Positions 1-9,499 of a stretch of DNA of 64,000 nt are shown here, in pieces. The number at the start of each line of letters is the position of its first letter. Position 1 is the stretch's first letter. The stretch covers positions 62,001 to 126,000 of the forward strand of contig WBOU01000010.1 in assembly GCA_009268125.1 (NCBI GenBank). The letters run 5' to 3'. The stretch comes from Chloroflexia bacterium SDU3-3. Its GTDB lineage: Bacteria > Chloroflexota > Chloroflexia > Chloroflexales > Roseiflexaceae. The position numbers were made by a program, and so were the translations under genes. Under the pieces are notes generated by a model. It had not been told where the DNA came from and did not search any database. It saw nothing but the letters and a program-made list of their open reading frames with translations.

Positions 1-1049
1 TCGAGCGCCGCGCGGCGGTGATCGGCTCGCTGACATGGCTGACGCCTATGCTGTTCTTCGCGGTGGCCAGCGCCCTGAGCTACTGGCTGGGCCACACCTC
101 GTTCTACGCTGGCACCATGACGCTGGGCACGGTCTACCTGCTGTTCTTCTACACCGACGCGCTGCTGCGCCCCGTCATCCAGATCACGCGCCAGATCGAA
201 GATCTGCAGAAGGCTGGCGCGGGCGTGGTGCGCGTGGGCGAGCTGTACGGCTTCAGCAGCGCCCTGGCCGATGGCCCGGACGCCCTGCCCGCAGGCCCGC
301 TGGATGTGGCCTTCGAGGCGGTGGGCTTCGCCTACGACGACGGCGATGGCGCGCGCGACACCGTGCTGCACGACCTGAACCTGCGGATCGCCGCCGGGCG
401 CACCCTGGGCATCCTGGGCCGCACCGGCAGCGGCAAGACCACGCTCACCCGCCTGCTGTTCCGGCTCTACGATGTGACCGATGGCCGGATCGCCCTGGCC
501 GGGCGCGACATCCGCACGATCAGCATCGACAACCTGCGCCAGCGCGTGGGCATGGTGACGCAGGAGGTGCAGCTGTTCCACGCCACCGTGCGCGAGAACC
601 TGACCTTCTTCGACCCCACCATCACCGATGCGCAGATCATGGCGGTGCTGCAGGATCTGGAGCTGCTGCCCTGGTTCCAGACCCTGCCCGATGGCCTAGA
701 CACGGTGCTGGCCGCTGGCAACGGCGGGCTTTCGGCGGGCGAGGCCCAGGTGCTGGCCTTCACACGGGTGTTCCTGCGCGACCCTGGCCTGATCATCCTA
801 GATGAGGCCTCCTCGCGGCTCGACCCGGCCACCGAGCGCATGATCGAGCGGGCGGTGGACCGCCTGCTGGCCAAGCGCACCGGCATCATCATCGCCCATC
901 GCCTGGCCACGGTGCTGCGCGCCGACGACATCCTGATCCTAGAGGACGGGCGGATCTGCGAGTACGGCCCCACCGAGGTGCTGCGTGCCAACCCCGACTC
1001 GCGCTTCGCCAAGCTGCTGCACAAGGGCCTCGACGACGTGCTGGTGTAG
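1..1049 (+). CDS. ABC exporter half-transporter, 3' part (TMD end + NBD)
   Basis: The reading frame is open through the left edge ([10 protein letters not shown] precedes the first possible GTG at 18), so the start lies outside the window. The visible part holds the last membrane helices and a full nucleotide-binding domain: Walker [10 protein letters not shown] (about nt 417-443), ABC signature, Walker B LIILDEAS (about 787) and H-loop IIAHRLATV. The signature reads LSAGE instead of LSGGQ while the catalytic Glu after Walker B is intact. The next ABC gene has the opposite defect, so the two probably form one heterodimeric exporter in the cytoplasmic membrane. The substrate cannot be read from the sequence; drugs, lipids or peptides are all possible. 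Confidence 0.9.
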   Translation, partial: ERRAAVIGSLTWLTPMLFFAVASALSYWLGHTSFYAGTMTLGTVYLLFFYTDALLRPVIQITRQIEDLQKAGAGVVRVGELYGFSSALADGPDALPAGPLDVAFEAVGFAYDDGDGARDTVLHDLNLRIAAGRTLGILGRTGSGKTTLTRLLFRLYDVTDGRIALAGRDIRTISIDNLRQRVGMVTQEVQLFHATVRENLTFFDPTITDAQIMAVLQDLELLPWFQTLPDGLDTVLAAGNGGLSAGEAQVLAFTRVFLRDPGLIILDEASSRLDPATERMIERAVDRLLAKRTGIIIAHRLATVLRADDILILEDGRICEYGPTEVLRANPDSRFAKLLHKGLDDVLV

Positions 1050-1062
1050 GTTTTCTACCACT

Positions 1063-1155
1063 AGGTTTACCACGAAGACACGAAGACGCGAGTGACTGTT
1101 TACACGAAGGCACGGGGAACCGTTTACCACCAAGGCTCCAAGACTCCAAGAATCT
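1063..1155 (+). repeat. dispersed 'ACCACGAAG' / 'ACCACCAAG' intergenic repeat
   Basis: The stretch after the ABC gene carries TTTACCACGAAGACACGAAG followed by TTTACCACCAAGGCTCC. The same two modules recur in many gaps of this window (near 11.2, 12.5, 18.9, 28.8, 35.4, 41.5 and 54.5 kb), always outside genes and in both orientations. The role is unknown. Confidence 0.85.
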
Positions 1156-1166
1156 GAAGTTTTGCT

Positions 1167-1250
1167 ACGGTGCAAGCCCGACATGCCACGGTGCAAGCCC
1201 GACATGCCACGGTGCAAGCCCGACATGCCACGGTGCAAGCCCGACATGCC
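1167..1250 (+). repeat. four exact copies of a 21-bp unit
   Basis: Four identical head-to-tail 21-bp units lie at 1167-1187, 1188-1208, 1209-1229 and 1230-1250. Each begins ACGGTGCAAGCCC and ends GACATGCC. The array stands between the two halves of an exporter pair, about 75 bp before the next start codon. There are no unique spacers, so it is not CRISPR. Confidence 0.95.
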
Positions 1251-1324
1251 ATAGTGCCTTGGTGGTAAACCATCATAGATCGATCAGCGTTCGCGCACCC
1301 GTGTGGTGCACAAGGAAAAAAGGG

Positions 1325-3133
1325 ATGAAACCCTGGCAATACTATGTGCGGCTGATCCGCTTCCAGCCGCTGTTCTACGCCTTCAACCTGAGCGGGATCA
1401 TCGGGGCCATCCTGATCGAGATGGTGCCCGGCCTGCTCTCGCGCGAGTTCTTCAACGCGCTCAGCGGCAGCGCGCCCGCGCGATTCAGCCTAGAGGCGCT
1501 GATCGCGCTGGTGTTCGCCTGCGCGCTGGGGCGCATGATGTGCTACTTCGTGCTGCCGCTGACCAACACCAGCTTTGTGTATAGCTGCGGCGCGCTCATC
1601 CGCAAGAACCTGCTGGCCCGCATCCTCCAGCGCCCCGGCGCAAAGGCCCTGCCCGCCTCCTCGGGCGAGGCGATCAGCCGGTTCCGCGACGACATCGACG
1701 AGACGCTGTGGAGCGTGATGTACTTCAACGATCTGGTCTCGCTGATCTGCTTTGCGCTGGTGGGGCTGGGCGTGATGATCAGCATCAACGCGCCGATCAC
1801 GCTGGTGGTGCTGCTGCCGCTGGCGCTGATCGTGGTGGTGACCCAGCGGCTGGCGCACCGGATCGAGGAGTACCGCAAGGCCAGCCGCGAGGCGGCGGGC
1901 GCGGTCACGGGCTTCCTGGGCGAGATCTTCGGGGCGGTCCAGGCGATCAAGGTGGCCGGTGCCGAGCGCCAGATCCTGGGCCGCTTCCAGGCCCTGAACG
2001 ACCGGCGGCGCGAGGCGGGCGTGCGCGACAAGATCTTTAACGAGCTGCTCGACTCGGTGTTCGCCAACGCGGTGAACGTGGGCACCGGCCTCATCCTGCT
2101 GCTGGCCGCCGCCGCCATGCGCTCGGGCAGCTTCACGGTGGGCGACTTCGCGCTGTTTGTCTACTACCTCGGCTGGATCAGCGAGTTCGCGGGCATGCTG
2201 GGCATCGTGATGGCGCGCTACCGCCAGGCCTCGGTCTCGTACACGCGGCTGAACACGCTGCTGCAGGGCGCAGCCCCCGAGACATTGGTGGCCCCCAGCC
2301 CGATCGCCCCCGAGGCCCAGCCGCTGGCCTTCACGCCGCGCAGCGCGGTAGAGCCGCTGGCCACGCTGGCGGTGGATGGCCTGACCTACCGCTTCCCCGA
2401 CACGCGGCGCGGCATCGCGGCGGCCAGCTTTGTGGTGCGGCGCGGCTCGTTCACCGTGATCACCGGGCGGATCGGCAGCGGCAAGACCACGCTGCTGCGC
2501 ACGCTGCTGGGCCTGCTGCCCAGCGAGGCGGGCCAGATCCGCTGGAACGGCGCGCTGGTGGAGGATGCGGGCGCGTTCATGGTGCCGCCGCGCGCGGCCT
2601 ACACCGCCCAGGTGCCGCGCCTGTTCTCCGAGACACTGCGCGAGAACCTGCTGCTGGGCATGCCCGAGCGCCAGGCCGACATCGCCCAGGCGCTGCACCG
2701 CGCCGTGATGGACCACGACATGGCCCACATGCCCGACGGCCTGGAGACCCTGGTGGGGCCGAAGGGCGTGCGGCTCTCGGGCGGGCAGATCCAGCGCGCC
2801 GCCGCCGCCCGCATGTTCGCCCGCGACGCCGAGCTGCTGGTGTTCGACGACCTCTCCAGCGCGCTGGATGTGGAGACCGAGCAGCTGCTGTGGGCGCGGC
2901 TGGCCGACATGCCCACGCCGCCCACGGTGATCGCGGTCTCGCACCGCCACACCGCGCTGCGCCGCGCCGACCAGATCATCGTGCTGAAGGACGGCCAGAT
3001 CGACGCGGTGGGCACGCTGGATGGCCTGCTGGCCAGCAACCGCGAGATGCAGCAGATCTGGGCGGGCGAGGAGCAGCGCGAGCGGCCAGCGCCCGCCAGC
3101 GCCGCCCCCGCAGGTGTGCTATCTTCCACCTGA
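1325..3133 (+). CDS. ABC exporter half-transporter (TMD-NBD)
   Basis: This 602-residue half-transporter has an N-terminal six-helix exporter membrane domain (about residues 1-310) and a C-terminal NBD: Walker A RIGSGKTT (about 382), a canonical LSGGQ signature (about 484) and H-loop SHRHTA. The residue after Walker B is Asp (LLVFDD), not the usual catalytic Glu. It complements the preceding half-transporter, which keeps Glu but has a degenerate signature. The frame is open from 1259, but ATG 1325 follows a purine-rich AAGGAAAAAAGGG site and starts the family-like [13 protein letters not shown], so that start was chosen. The C-terminal tail is Ala/Pro-rich. The substrate is unknown. Confidence 0.9.
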   Translation: MKPWQYYVRLIRFQPLFYAFNLSGIIGAILIEMVPGLLSREFFNALSGSAPARFSLEALIALVFACALGRMMCYFVLPLTNTSFVYSCGALIRKNLLARILQRPGAKALPASSGEAISRFRDDIDETLWSVMYFNDLVSLICFALVGLGVMISINAPITLVVLLPLALIVVVTQRLAHRIEEYRKASREAAGAVTGFLGEIFGAVQAIKVAGAERQILGRFQALNDRRREAGVRDKIFNELLDSVFANAVNVGTGLILLLAAAAMRSGSFTVGDFALFVYYLGWISEFAGMLGIVMARYRQASVSYTRLNTLLQGAAPETLVAPSPIAPEAQPLAFTPRSAVEPLATLAVDGLTYRFPDTRRGIAAASFVVRRGSFTVITGRIGSGKTTLLRTLLGLLPSEAGQIRWNGALVEDAGAFMVPPRAAYTAQVPRLFSETLRENLLLGMPERQADIAQALHRAVMDHDMAHMPDGLETLVGPKGVRLSGGQIQRAAAARMFARDAELLVFDDLSSALDVETEQLLWARLADMPTPPTVIAVSHRHTALRRADQIIVLKDGQIDAVGTLDGLLASNREMQQIWAGEEQRERPAPASAAPAGVLSST

Positions 3134-3173
3134 CGCGGGCAGCTGGCCCGCGCCTGAGGCGAAAGGCGATGCC

Positions 3174-3650
3174 ATGAGCACAACGGTAGAGCAGGCGCTG
3201 GGCGCGCTCGCGGCGACGCGGGCCGAGCTGCTGGCCTGGGTGGCGCGGCGCAGCGAGGCGGAGAGCGAGCGGGTGGTATACGGCACGTGGTCGGTAAAAA
3301 ACGTGCTGGCCCACCTGGCCGCCTGGGAGACGTGGGTGGTGGGCAGCATGCCCGCGCGGCTGGAGACGGGCAGCACGCCCGAGCCGATGCGCGAGCGCGT
3401 GATCCACGAGGATGCCTTCAACGCCGCCGAGGTGGCGGCCCGCGCCCACCTGAGCCTGGCCCAGCAGCTGGCCGAGCTGGCCGAGGTGCGCGAGCTGCTG
3501 CTGGCCTACCTGGCCTCGCTCGACCCGGCCACCATGGCCAAGCCGCAGCCCTGGGCCGAGTGGCAGGGCACGCTGCCCGAGTACCTGCTGCGCTCGCTGC
3601 GCGACCACGAGCGCCAGCACCTGGATGAGCTGCGCGCCCTGCTGGGCTAG
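3174..3650 (+). CDS. DinB-like / ClbS-DfsB-type small protein
   Basis: This 158-residue, probably four-helix protein has the TWSVKNVLAHLAAWE core of the DinB-like superfamily, with a first His on helix 2 and a late HERQHLDEL that would supply further ligands to a divalent metal. Members act as thiol transferases, protect against genotoxins (ClbS/DfsB) or have no known role. The sequence alone does not decide. ATG 3174 is chosen because of the upstream GAGGCGAAAGG; the frame is open further upstream. The gene follows the ABC gene after 40 bp and may be cotranscribed. Confidence 0.7.
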   Translation: MSTTVEQALGALAATRAELLAWVARRSEAESERVVYGTWSVKNVLAHLAAWETWVVGSMPARLETGSTPEPMRERVIHEDAFNAAEVAARAHLSLAQQLAELAEVRELLLAYLASLDPATMAKPQPWAEWQGTLPEYLLRSLRDHERQHLDELRALLG

Positions 3651-3770
3651 CGCCCACAGAACACAGATGCTGCGCTATAGTATCAACGGGGCGGCCAGCA
3701 CCACGGGCCGCCCTGCCCGTGCGTCGCGGCGGCGCGCGGGCAGCCAGATAGCGCAGAAAGCGAGCGAGCT

Positions 3771-4682
3771 ATGGAACGCATCGGACTGATCGGGCTTGGG
3801 CGCATGGGCACGGCGATGGCCGAGCGGCTGCTGGGGGCGGGCTTCACGCTGGCGGTGCACAACCGCACCGAGGCCAAGGCCGCCGATCTGCTGGCGCAGG
3901 GCGCGGCGTGGGCCGCCACCCCGGCGGCCCTGGCGGAAAGATCAGATCTGGTTCTCACCATTTTGACCGATGATCTGGCAGTAGAACAAGTGTACAATAG
4001 CCCGACCGGCATCCTGCAGGCCGATGTCGGCGGCAAACTACTGATCGAGATGAGCACCATCCGCACCAGCACCACGCTGGCTCTGCACCGCGCGGCCACG
4101 GCGCGCGGCGCGCACATGATCGACGCCCCGGTGTCTGGCACGCTGCAGCCCGCCCGCGAGGGCACGCTGCTCATCTTGGCGGGCGGCGAGGCAGCCGACG
4201 TGGCGCGGGCGCAGCCGGTGCTGGATGCGCTGGGGCGGCGCACCGTGCACCTTGGCCCGGCGGGCAGCGGCACCACCATGAAGCTCGCGCTGAACCTGCC
4301 GATGGCGATCTACTGGGCCGGGCTGGCCGAGGCCATGGCCATGGGCCAGCAGCTGGGGCTCGACCGCGCGCAGATGCTGGATGTCTACCTCGACTCGACC
4401 GTATCGCTGCCCGCCATGCGCGCCAAGGTGCCCCTGCTGCTGGGGGCCGAGCAAGAGGTAGCCTTCGACGTGACCGGCGTGCGCAAGGATCTGATCGCCA
4501 TGATCGCCAGCGGCCAGGATGCGGGCGTGCCTATGCCCACATCCGCCGCCGCCCTGGCCCACTTCGCCGCCGCCACCGCCGCAGGCTACGGCCACGACGA
4601 CCTCGCCACCGTGGTCGAGTATGTCCTAGAGATGGTGCAAGCAAGCGCGGGCCGCCGCGCAGCAAGGGAGACGACTTCGTGA
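3771..4682 (+). CDS. NAD(P)-dependent beta-hydroxyacid dehydrogenase (HIBADH family)
   Basis: This 303-residue protein has the usual length and layout of the 3-hydroxyisobutyrate dehydrogenase / tartronate semialdehyde reductase / GLYR1-type imine reductase superfamily. It carries the Rossmann motif IGLIGLGRMGTAMAERLL at the N-terminus, the substrate loop DAPVSGTLQPAREGTL (about residue 118) and the catalytic Lys in GSGTTMKLALN (about 165). It reduces or oxidises a small beta-hydroxyacid or imine; the exact substrate cannot be told. Its stop overlaps the GTG start of the next ABC gene by 4 bp (GTGA), so translation of the two is coupled. A role in making or modifying the exported compound is an inference only. 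Confidence 0.85.
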   Translation: MERIGLIGLGRMGTAMAERLLGAGFTLAVHNRTEAKAADLLAQGAAWAATPAALAERSDLVLTILTDDLAVEQVYNSPTGILQADVGGKLLIEMSTIRTSTTLALHRAATARGAHMIDAPVSGTLQPAREGTLLILAGGEAADVARAQPVLDALGRRTVHLGPAGSGTTMKLALNLPMAIYWAGLAEAMAMGQQLGLDRAQMLDVYLDSTVSLPAMRAKVPLLLGAEQEVAFDVTGVRKDLIAMIASGQDAGVPMPTSAAALAHFAAATAAGYGHDDLATVVEYVLEMVQASAGRRAARETTS

Positions 4683-6505
4683 CACGAGCTGAGTTTACGG
4701 TCACCAACGCACACCGCTACAACACCCGAACCCCCGTCCGCTGGATTCTCTCGCACATCGGGCGCTACTGGTGGCTGCCCCTGCTGATCGTGCTGGGCAA
4801 CGTGGTATCGAGCGGGCTGTACAGCTACGGCTCGGTGCTGATCGGCGACGCCTTCGACGTGGTGACCCGCGCCGGGGCCACAGCGGGCGAGCAGATCTGG
4901 CAGATCACGCTGCTGCTGCTGGCGGTGCGCTGCGGCGTAGGCATATTCGACCTAGTGAAAGTGCTGGTGGTCGAGACCCTGGCCCAGAGCCTAGAGCGCG
5001 ACGCCCGCGAGGAGCTGTACATCAGCCTGCTGGGCAAAAGCCAGACCTTCCACAACCGCCAGCAGGTGGGCGACGTGATGGCGCGCGCCACCAACGACGT
5101 GCAGCAGCTGAACTACATGATCTCGCCCGGGGCCAGCATGATCGTCGAGTCGATCATGTTCACCGTGGTGCCGCTGGTCAGCATCGCGCTCATCCGCGCC
5201 GATCTGCTGCTGGTGCCGCTGGTGTTCCTGGTGACGTTCGGCTTCGCGCTGCGCCAGTACAGCCGCCAGCTGGAGCCGGTGAGCGGCGGCATGCGCGAGC
5301 AGTTTGGCGACCTGAACAGCGGCCTGGCCGAGGCCGTGGCCGGGGTGGAGGTGGTGAAGGGCTACGCCCAGGAGCCGCAGGAGCTGCGCAAGTTCTCGAA
5401 GCGCGCCCGCGCCTACCGCGACCTGTTCATCAAAGAGGGCCAGATCAAGGCGCGCTACCTGCCGCTGCTGCTCTACGGCATGGCCTTCGGCGTGGCATTC
5501 GGCCACGCGCTGCTGCTGCACATGGGCGGCGCGCTCACCATTGGCCAGGTCGTCGGGTTCATGGGCCTGATGGGCATCCTGAACTTCCCGACCTTCATCT
5601 CGCTGTTCACCTTCTCGCTGGTGCAGCTGGGTATCGCCAGCGCTGGCCGCATCCTGGCCCTGATCAACGCCGAGACCGAGCTGGATGAGAACGCGGGCGG
5701 CCAGTCCAGGGCCATGCAGGGCGCGATCAGCTTCAGCGGCGTGTCGTTCGGCTACAACGACCTTGGGCTAGAGGGCGCGCCCAGCAGCCCGGTGCTGCAC
5801 CAGATCAGCTTCGAGGCCCAGCCCGGCGAGACGATCGCGATCGTGGGGCAGACCGGCTCGGGCAAATCCACGCTCACCAAGCTGGTGAACCGCACCTACG
5901 ACGCCACGGCGGGCACGGTGGCGATCGACGGCGTGGATGTGCGCGAGTGGAGCCTGGACAGCCTGCGCGCCCAGATCTCCACCATCGAGCAGGACATCTT
6001 CCTGTTCTCGCGCACCATCGCCGAGAACATCGCCTTCGGCGCGCCCGGCACGGCCACCCGCGAGCAGATCGAGCAGGCCGCGCGCGAGGCCCAGGCCCAC
6101 GACTTCATCGTGGCCCTGCCCGAGGGCTACGACACCGTGGTGGGCGAGCGCGGCGTCACGCTCTCGGGCGGGCAGCGCCAGCGGCTGGCGATCGCCCGCG
6201 CCTTTCTGACCAACCCGCGCATCCTCATTCTGGATGACTCGACCAGCGCGATCGACAGCGCCACCGAGGACGAGATCCAGAAGGCCATGCGCAAGATCAT
6301 GTCGAACCGCACCACGCTGCTGATCACCCACCGCGTCTCGCAGATCCGCTGGGCCGACCGCATCCTGGTGCTGCGCGGCGGCGAGCTGGTGGCGCAGGGC
6401 AGCCACGAGCAGCTGCTGGCCAACAGCGAGGCCTACCAGCGGATCTTCGCCCGCTACGGCCAGAAGACCGCGCCAGCCCCCAGCGCCCCCACCGTGGCAG
6501 CCTGA
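4679..6505 (+). CDS. ABC exporter half-transporter (TMD-NBD), pair 2 first half
   Basis: The protein has 608 residues with a six-helix exporter domain (about 25-330) and an NBD: Walker [10 protein letters not shown] (about 390), canonical LSGGQ (about 494), Walker B LILDD and H-loop ITHRVS. Asp replaces the catalytic Glu after Walker B, the mark of the degenerate half of a heterodimeric exporter. The partner is most likely the gene at 7280, which has Glu but a modified signature. The start is GTG, inside the stop codon of the preceding dehydrogenase. The C-terminal tail ([10 protein letters not shown]) is low in complexity. The substrate is unknown. Confidence 0.9.
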   Translation: MTRAEFTVTNAHRYNTRTPVRWILSHIGRYWWLPLLIVLGNVVSSGLYSYGSVLIGDAFDVVTRAGATAGEQIWQITLLLLAVRCGVGIFDLVKVLVVETLAQSLERDAREELYISLLGKSQTFHNRQQVGDVMARATNDVQQLNYMISPGASMIVESIMFTVVPLVSIALIRADLLLVPLVFLVTFGFALRQYSRQLEPVSGGMREQFGDLNSGLAEAVAGVEVVKGYAQEPQELRKFSKRARAYRDLFIKEGQIKARYLPLLLYGMAFGVAFGHALLLHMGGALTIGQVVGFMGLMGILNFPTFISLFTFSLVQLGIASAGRILALINAETELDENAGGQSRAMQGAISFSGVSFGYNDLGLEGAPSSPVLHQISFEAQPGETIAIVGQTGSGKSTLTKLVNRTYDATAGTVAIDGVDVREWSLDSLRAQISTIEQDIFLFSRTIAENIAFGAPGTATREQIEQAAREAQAHDFIVALPEGYDTVVGERGVTLSGGQRQRLAIARAFLTNPRILILDDSTSAIDSATEDEIQKAMRKIMSNRTTLLITHRVSQIRWADRILVLRGGELVAQGSHEQLLANSEAYQRIFARYGQKTAPAPSAPTVAA

Positions 6506-6516
6506 AAGGAAGACCC

Positions 6517-7251
6517 ATGACCACATCCACACCAGAGCGTCTCATCACCATCGAGGGCTGCTACAACCTGCGCGACATCGGCGGCTACCCGGCGCGCGGC
6601 GGCACCACGCGCTGGCGCACCCTGCTGCGCTCGGCCAGCCCCCACCTGATGCCCCAGGCCAGCTGGGGTCCGCTGGCGCAGCTGGGCCTGCGCACCCTGA
6701 TCGACCTGCGCCGCCCCAGCGAGGCCGAGCGCGAGAGCTACCACACCCTGGTCGCGCCGCCCATGCGCTACGCCGCCATGCCGCTGTTCGACGACCGCGA
6801 GCGCTACGTGGTGGACAAGCCCGCCAACAACCTGGGCGAGTTCTACCAGCTGGCGCTCAGGCACTGCGGCGGCCAGTTCCGCGCCGTCATCCAGGCCATC
6901 GCCGAAGACCCCGACCCGGTGCTGGTGCACTGCGCGGTGGGCAAAGACCGCACCGGCATGGTCATCCTGCTGGCGCTGGGTGCGCTGGGCGTGGACCACG
7001 AGACCCTGGCCACCGACTACGCCATGAGCAACGCGCTGCTGCGCCCGCTGGAGGAGCCGATGCGGGCCAAGATGCGCGCCCAGGGCGCCGACATGGAGCG
7101 CTTCGAGCGCATGATGGAATCGCGCTACGAGGTGATGATCGACACGCTGGCGCATCTGGACGCCGAGTACGGCGGGTTCGGCGGCTATATGGAACAGATC
7201 GGGCTCGCGCCCGCGACGCTGGAGAAGCTCCGCCAGAAGCTGGTGGAATAG
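6517..7251 (+). CDS. tyrosine/serine protein phosphatase (IphP-like)
   Basis: The protein has 244 residues. The phosphatase P-loop HCAVGKDRTG (about residue 137, CX5R with the GKDRTG tail) and the N-terminal NLRDIGGYPARGG motif are typical of the IphP-type dual-specificity and PtpB-like phosphatases. Cys is the nucleophile; the Lys-Asp of the loop is common in lipid- and phosphoinositide-active members, so a phospholipid substrate is possible. The gene lies between the two halves of ABC pair 2, 11 bp after the first and 28 bp before the second, so the three are almost certainly one transcript. No signal peptide is seen. Confidence 0.88.
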   Translation: MTTSTPERLITIEGCYNLRDIGGYPARGGTTRWRTLLRSASPHLMPQASWGPLAQLGLRTLIDLRRPSEAERESYHTLVAPPMRYAAMPLFDDRERYVVDKPANNLGEFYQLALRHCGGQFRAVIQAIAEDPDPVLVHCAVGKDRTGMVILLALGALGVDHETLATDYAMSNALLRPLEEPMRAKMRAQGADMERFERMMESRYEVMIDTLAHLDAEYGGFGGYMEQIGLAPATLEKLRQKLVE

Positions 7252-7279
7252 GCGCACTGGCAGAAAGAAGGTTACCTCT

Positions 7280-9118
7280 ATGGGCTTTGTGCTCGACGGC
7301 CTAGACGCCGAGGACTACGACCGCACCTATAGCGACCGCGACCTGATCCGCAGGATCGCCGACTACTTCCGCCCCCACCTGCGCTCGATGCTGATGGTAG
7401 CGGGCGCGGTGGTGCTGGGCACCGCCGCCGAGGCCGCCGCACCCTTCGTGATCTCCAGCGGGATCGACATGCTGGAGGGCAACCCCGCCGCCCAGGTGGC
7501 GCTGGCCCTGGCCGGCGGCGTGGCGCTGCTGCGCTCGATGGGCTGGCTGTTCAACTACATCCGCCAGTCGTTCTCGGCCAAGGTGGTGGGCAACGTGGTG
7601 CTGGCGCTGCGCGAGGACGCCTTCACGGCGGTGATGCAGCGCGACATGTCGTTCTTCGACCAGTACGCGTCGGGCAAGATCGTCAGCCGCGTCACATCCG
7701 ACACCCAGGATTTCTCGAACACCGTCACGCTCACCATGGATCTGTTCAGCCAGTTCCTGCTGGTGACGATGGTGGCCAGCATCCTGTTCGCGATCAACGC
7801 CGGGCTGGCGCTGATGGTGATCACGATCATCCCGGTGGTGTTCGTGGTGGCCCTCAGCTTCCGCCACATCGCCCGCACGATCACCCAGCGCAGCCAGCGC
7901 GCCACCGCCGAGGTCAACTCGAAGATCCAGGAGACCGTGAGCGGCATCGCCGTGGCCAAGAGCTTCCGCCAGGAGGCCGCGATCTACGACGACTTCAAGC
8001 AGACCAACGGGCTGGTCTACCGCGTGCGGCTGCTGCGCGGCTGGGTGCTGAACACGATCTTCCCCATCCTCGACATCCTCAGCGGCATCGTGACGGCGGT
8101 GGTGGTCTACTTCGGCGCGCAGCGGGCGCTGGGCGCCCAGATGACGGCGGGCGAGTGGTTCCTGTTCGTGCAGGTGCTCGGCTCGCTGCTCTACCCGCTC
8201 ACCAGCATCGCCTCGTTCTGGAGCCAGTTCCAGCAGGGCCTCTCGGCCAGCGAGCGCGTGTTCGCGCTGATCGATGCCACGCCCAACGTGGTGCAGACCG
8301 CCAGCGAGCAGCCGGGCGCGGTGCGCGGCCACATCGAGTTCGACCACATGTGGTTCAGCTACGCTGGCGACGCCAACCAGGCCCAGAGCCTGGCCGAGCC
8401 AAGCTGGGTGCTGCGCGACTTCTCGCTGGACATCCCCAGCGGACAGACGCTGGCGGTGGTGGGCCACACTGGCGCGGGCAAATCGAGCCTGGTGCGCCTG
8501 ATCACGCGCTTCTACGAGTTCCAGCACGGCCAGCTGCGCATCGACGGGCGCGACATCCGCACGCTCGACCTGGCGGCCTACCGCACCCAGATCGGCCTGG
8601 TGCCGCAGGTGCCCTTCCTGTTCTCGGGCACGGTGGCCGAGAACATCCGCTATGGCCGCCCCGACGCCAGCGACGCCGAGGTCGAGCAGGCCGCCCAGCA
8701 CCTGGGCGGCGGCGACTGGGTGCGCGACCTGCCCGAGGGCCTGCAGAGCGACGTGGGCGAGCGCGGCGCGCGGCTCTCGCTGGGCCAGCGGCAGCTGGTG
8801 GCGCTGGCGCGCGTGCTGCTGCAGAACCCGGCGATCTTCATCCTGGATGAGGCGACCGCCAGCGTCGACCCGTTCACCGAGGCCCAGATCCAGGCCGGGC
8901 TGGACGACGTGATGACCCACCGCACCAGCATCGTGATCGCCCACCGCCTCTCCACCGTGCGCAACGCCGACCGCATCATCGTGCTGAAGGCGGGCCAGAT
9001 CATCGAGGAGGGCAGCCACGACACGCTGATGGCCAGCGGCGGGCACTACGCCGACCTCTACAACACCTACTTCCGCCACCAGTCGCTTGAGTATATCGAG
9101 TCGGTCGGGGCGCTGTAG
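7280..9118 (+). CDS. ABC exporter half-transporter (TMD-NBD), pair 2 second half
   Basis: The protein has 612 residues with an N-terminal exporter membrane domain (about 35-330) and an NBD: Walker A GHTGAGKSS (about 394), signature LSLGQ (about 497) in place of LSGGQ, intact catalytic Glu in FILDEATASVD and H-loop IAHRLSTV. Read with the gene at 4679 (LSGGQ but LILDD), each composite ATP site is defined: one canonical (this Walker B with the other's LSGGQ) and one degenerate. ATG 7280 follows AGAAGGTTACCTCT. A long perfect hairpin follows the stop and ends the operon. Confidence 0.9.
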   Translation: MGFVLDGLDAEDYDRTYSDRDLIRRIADYFRPHLRSMLMVAGAVVLGTAAEAAAPFVISSGIDMLEGNPAAQVALALAGGVALLRSMGWLFNYIRQSFSAKVVGNVVLALREDAFTAVMQRDMSFFDQYASGKIVSRVTSDTQDFSNTVTLTMDLFSQFLLVTMVASILFAINAGLALMVITIIPVVFVVALSFRHIARTITQRSQRATAEVNSKIQETVSGIAVAKSFRQEAAIYDDFKQTNGLVYRVRLLRGWVLNTIFPILDILSGIVTAVVVYFGAQRALGAQMTAGEWFLFVQVLGSLLYPLTSIASFWSQFQQGLSASERVFALIDATPNVVQTASEQPGAVRGHIEFDHMWFSYAGDANQAQSLAEPSWVLRDFSLDIPSGQTLAVVGHTGAGKSSLVRLITRFYEFQHGQLRIDGRDIRTLDLAAYRTQIGLVPQVPFLFSGTVAENIRYGRPDASDAEVEQAAQHLGGGDWVRDLPEGLQSDVGERGARLSLGQRQLVALARVLLQNPAIFILDEATASVDPFTEAQIQAGLDDVMTHRTSIVIAHRLSTVRNADRIIVLKAGQIIEEGSHDTLMASGGHYADLYNTYFRHQSLEYIESVGAL

Positions 9119-9137
9119 CAAGCGCGGCCAGCACAAC

Positions 9138-9174
9138 AAGATGCGCGCCAGGATCTGATCCTGGCGCGCATCTT
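9138..9174. terminator. bidirectional terminator hairpin
   Basis: A perfect 18-bp inverted repeat with arms 9138-9155 and 9157-9174 lies 19 bp after the ABC stop and ends in TCTTT on the plus strand. Only 24 bp separate it from the stop of the small minus-strand ORF, so it can serve both converging transcripts. Confidence 0.8.
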
Positions 9175-9197
9175 TATGTCATATGGCGGCGCGGCGG

Positions 9198-9302
9198 CTA
9201 CTGCCACAGCCAGAGAATGCGCTCGAAGAATGTCGCCCGTCGCCGGAGGGCATCGCGCCGCTCGCGCAGGCGGCGGTAGAAATCCATGGTTCGAGAAGTC
9301 AT
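9198..9302 (-). CDS. possible 34-residue basic small protein
   Basis: The ORF begins with ATG at 9302 and ends with TAG at 9198. It encodes MTSRTMDFYRRLRERR followed by a second Arg-rich segment and an aromatic end (ILWLWQ). A perfect AGGAGG lies 6 bp before the ATG, and a strong hairpin lies just past the stop. The peptide is very basic with a hydrophobic tail and could be a membrane-touching or nucleic-acid-binding peptide. No family is recognised, and conservation cannot be judged from one sequence. Confidence 0.4.
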   Translation of the reverse strand: MTSRTMDFYRRLRERRDALRRRATFFERILWLWQ

Positions 9303-9399
9303 CGCATGCCTCCTTCTGCGAAAGCACTTGTACACCAGCTACCTGGCACTAAGCAGCTTCTATGCCAGCGCATACAGAAGAACGGACACCACGACTTTT

Positions 9400-9427
9400 T
9401 TGGTGCAGCCCAAAGTCATGGTATGAT
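9400..9427 (+). promoter_or_regulatory. sigma70-type promoter for the AAC(3) gene
   Basis: TTGGTG (9400-9405) and TATGAT (9422-9427) are separated by 16 bp, about 70 bp before the ATG at 9500. Confidence 0.55.
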
Positions 9428-9430
9428 ACA

Positions 9431-9473
9431 CCCGCCTGATCCGCCGACGCCATCGCCGTTATGATCAGGCGGG
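9431..9473 (+). promoter_or_regulatory. inverted repeat in the AAC(3) leader
   Basis: CCCGCCTGATC (9431-9441) is mirrored exactly by GATCAGGCGGG (9463-9473), with 21 bp between. It falls just downstream of the -10 box, where either an operator or a leader hairpin would act. Confidence 0.5.
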
Positions 9474-9499
9474 ATCAGCACAGCAGAGACACTACCGCG

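Noticed and set aside
1167-1250. CRISPR array
   Set aside because: The 21-bp units are directly adjacent without spacers; the same applies to 41164-41240 and 51318-51632. No cas gene is present.
1490-2950. 486-codon frame on the minus strand
   Set aside because: It lies wholly within the ABC gene at 1325, is rich in His/Arg/Gln/Gly and has no family motif; it is a GC-rich shadow frame.
7301-9139. 612-codon frame on the minus strand
   Set aside because: It mirrors the ABC gene at 7280, which has all motifs; composition is that of a shadow frame.
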